Below are positions 5,105 to 6,176 of a stretch of 6,176 nt of DNA, piece after piece. Numbering within the stretch: position 1 is the stretch's first letter; every line of letters starts with the position of its first letter. The stretch is from an uncultured Treponema sp. (GTDB lineage Bacteria > Spirochaetota > Spirochaetia > Treponematales > Treponemataceae): NCBI GenBank assembly GCA_946538795.1, contig CAMNGY010000108.1:1-6176 (forward strand), written 5' to 3'. The notes under the pieces were generated by a model, which was not told the DNA's origin, did not search any database, and was given only the letters and a program-made list of their open reading frames with translations. The position numbers and the translations under genes were made by a program.

Positions 5105-5998
5105 TTACTTCTTTGCCTGCTGTTGCTGCTTCTGCTTGGCTTCTTCTTCTTCCAGGTTCGTGTAGTAGGTGTCCACCGTGCGCTTCATATCCATCACGTT
5201 GGCGACGATCATGTAGCCGTCGTAAATCGCAATCTTGTTCCTGGACGTGAACTTGTTCAGCTCGTCCCTGGTCGAGTTCACTGAAAGCCCGGCAATCATC
5301 GCGATGTCGTCCACCGTGACGTTGATTTTCCGCTTCATGTCGTCCTCATCCTCGCCGACTGCTCCCTCGTTCTCTATGCACATCAGCATGATGTCGGCGA
5401 TGCGGGCGGACAGGTCCTTTATGCAGAGTATCTGGAGGTTCCGCCTCTGCTCGAAAATCCGCTTGCAGATAAGGCGGAGCATCAGCATGGCGACGTTGGG
5501 GCTGGATATGACTACGCTGTTGAAGTTCTCTTTTGAGAACTTGAGGCAGGTGACGCTGCCCTTTGCTATGGCTGATGACTGGCGGGGGGACTCCTGAAGG
5601 ATCTCCATGTCACCGAAAATCTCACCCGGCCGTATGACCCCATAGCGCTTCATGACACCGTTTATGTATTTTTCTATTACGACCTTCCCGGACTGCACGA
5701 AATAGAATGATTTTGCCGAGGTGTATTCGGACATTATTATAGCTCCGTCCGAGAATTTCTTGGTGAAGCGGCTGAATACAGGGTTGGAGAACTGCTTGAT
5801 GACCTTGGTCTCAAAGGTCTCAGGGTCCCAGGCATAGACCTTGCCAGCCCACATGTCGGAAAAGACCAGGCAGTTCTTTTCCTTCCACCAGATGATACCT
5901 TCCGTGACGGAGTGGCCGGTGGAGACGGACTCGAATTCAGCATCTACGTCGATGAGATCGTGGAACTTGGGGTCGAGGGCTTTGATTTCAAATTGCAT
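5105..5998 (-). CDS. Crp/Fnr-like regulator with an N-terminal SMP-30-like blade
   Basis: This is a 297-residue putative transcription regulator of mixed origin. Residues about 20-70 (GHSVTEGIIWW, CLVFSDMWAGKVYAWDPET) resemble the first blade of SMP-30/gluconolactonase beta-propellers, with Glu33 at the expected metal-ligand place. Residues about 75-190 form a complete cyclic-nucleotide-binding fold, including the phosphate-cassette region PGEIFGDMEILQESPRQSS. In Crp terms Asp130 stands for Glu72 and Gln140 for Ser83, while Arg139 (Arg82) is kept, so the ligand is uncertain. A winged helix follows (TVDDIAMIAGLSVNSTRDEL), then a low-complexity Glu/Lys/Gln tail. The start at 5998 has a strong ribosome binding site (GGAAGGAAGG, 6006-6015), so the N-terminal part is probably translated. 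It follows a probable transporter gene by 42 nt on the same strand and may regulate it. It is the only gene in the window ending in TAA. Confidence 0.8.
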   Translation of the reverse strand: MQFEIKALDPKFHDLIDVDAEFESVSTGHSVTEGIIWWKEKNCLVFSDMWAGKVYAWDPETFETKVIKQFSNPVFSRFTKKFSDGAIIMSEYTSAKSFYFVQSGKVVIEKYINGVMKRYGVIRPGEIFGDMEILQESPRQSSAIAKGSVTCLKFSKENFNSVVISSPNVAMLMLRLICKRIFEQRRNLQILCIKDLSARIADIMLMCIENEGAVGEDEDDMKRKINVTVDDIAMIAGLSVNSTRDELNKFTSRNKIAIYDGYMIVANVMDMKRTVDTYYTNLEEEEAKQKQQQQAKK

Positions 5999-6005
5999 GT
6001 TGCTA

Positions 6006-6015
6006 CCTTCCTTCC
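6006..6015 (-). promoter_or_regulatory. Ribosome binding site of the Crp-like gene
   Basis: On the minus strand GGAAGGAAGG ends 7 nt before the ATG at 5998-5996. It is the best Shine-Dalgarno match near any in-frame start of this gene. It supports the full-length start, including the SMP-30-like segment, over an internal start. Confidence 0.7.
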
Positions 6016-6040
6016 AATTTGTTTTCTATAGGTGATGGGG

Positions 6041-6175
6041 TCATTCGCCCTTTTTGGCGGCGTTCTTCTTGGCTCGGGCCTTCTCCTGCAGGAAGGGGAC
6101 CACCACGGAGGCTACGCAGATGAGGATGAGGACGATGCAGATGGGACGGGTCACGAGCGCCAGACCCACACCGGC
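6041..6175 (-). CDS. C-terminal end of a probable TctA-type transporter permease (partial)
   Basis: The minus-strand frame entering from the right edge ends at TGA (6043-6041) and gives 44 residues. They run AGVGLALVTRPICIVLILIC, then VASVVVPFLQ and a basic tail EKARAKKNAAKKGE. One hydrophobic membrane segment of about 17-20 residues is preceded by TRPI and followed by positive charges. In the TctA permeases of the tripartite tricarboxylate transporter family the last helix is typically introduced by a similar (S/T)RPI motif, so I assign it there. These systems import carboxylates with a periplasmic binding protein and a small TctB subunit, neither of which is in view. With only 44 residues, another polytopic membrane protein is possible. 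The gap to the regulator downstream is 42 nt with no clear terminator, suggesting co-transcription. Confidence 0.55.
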   Translation of the reverse strand, partial: AGVGLALVTRPICIVLILICVASVVVPFLQEKARAKKNAAKKGE

Positions 6176-6176
6176 G

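Noticed and set aside
5149..5170. Frameshift or assembly error explaining the chimeric Crp-like gene
   Set aside because: The frame is open throughout, the cyclic-nucleotide-binding domain is complete, and the first ATG has a strong ribosome binding site. The low-complexity tail at this end is short and in frame.

Overview
This is a GC-rich bacterial chromosomal window holding six complete genes and two gene fragments. I see no mobile element, CRISPR array, tRNA or rRNA. The lineage cannot be fixed from the sequence alone. The archaeal/fungal-type Asd, the Crp-like regulator with a long charged tail and the tripartite tricarboxylate transporter (TTT) end would suit a spirochaete of the Treponema group, but this is a low-to-moderate confidence inference. 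Stop codons are strongly skewed: seven of eight genes end in TGA and only the Crp-like gene ends in TAA.

Layout. Bases 1-53 are the tail of an unidentified plus-strand gene. Bases 155-829 encode a compact stand-alone RNA ligase (nucleotidyltransferase domain only) with its own predicted promoter and a very good ribosome binding site. Bases 930-2950 are a two-gene diaminopimelate/lysine operon, dapA then asd, whose stop and start codons overlap as ATGA. A strong GC hairpin at 2965-2984 separates it from prfA-prmC (3015-5007), which encode peptide chain release factor 1 and the methyltransferase that modifies its GGQ glutamine; these overlap by 14 nt. Two hairpins at 5025-5103 separate this plus-strand block from a convergent minus-strand block. 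That block is the end of a probable TctA-type transporter permease (6041-6175), followed 42 nt later by a regulator (5105-5998).

How the genes work together. Asd makes aspartate semialdehyde, and DapA condenses it with pyruvate on the way to diaminopimelate and lysine. PrmC acts on the product of the gene before it. The minus-strand pair looks like transporter plus transcription regulator.

The points most worth a second look are these. The Crp-like regulator carries what looks like exactly one SMP-30/gluconolactonase beta-propeller blade fused in front of a complete cyclic-nucleotide-binding domain and winged helix. RF1 has Gln where a near-invariant stop-codon-reading His is expected, in a window dominated by TGA stops. 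DapA lacks several residues of the known lysine feedback site. The RNA ligase is minimal, stands alone, and uses arginine codons unlike its neighbours.
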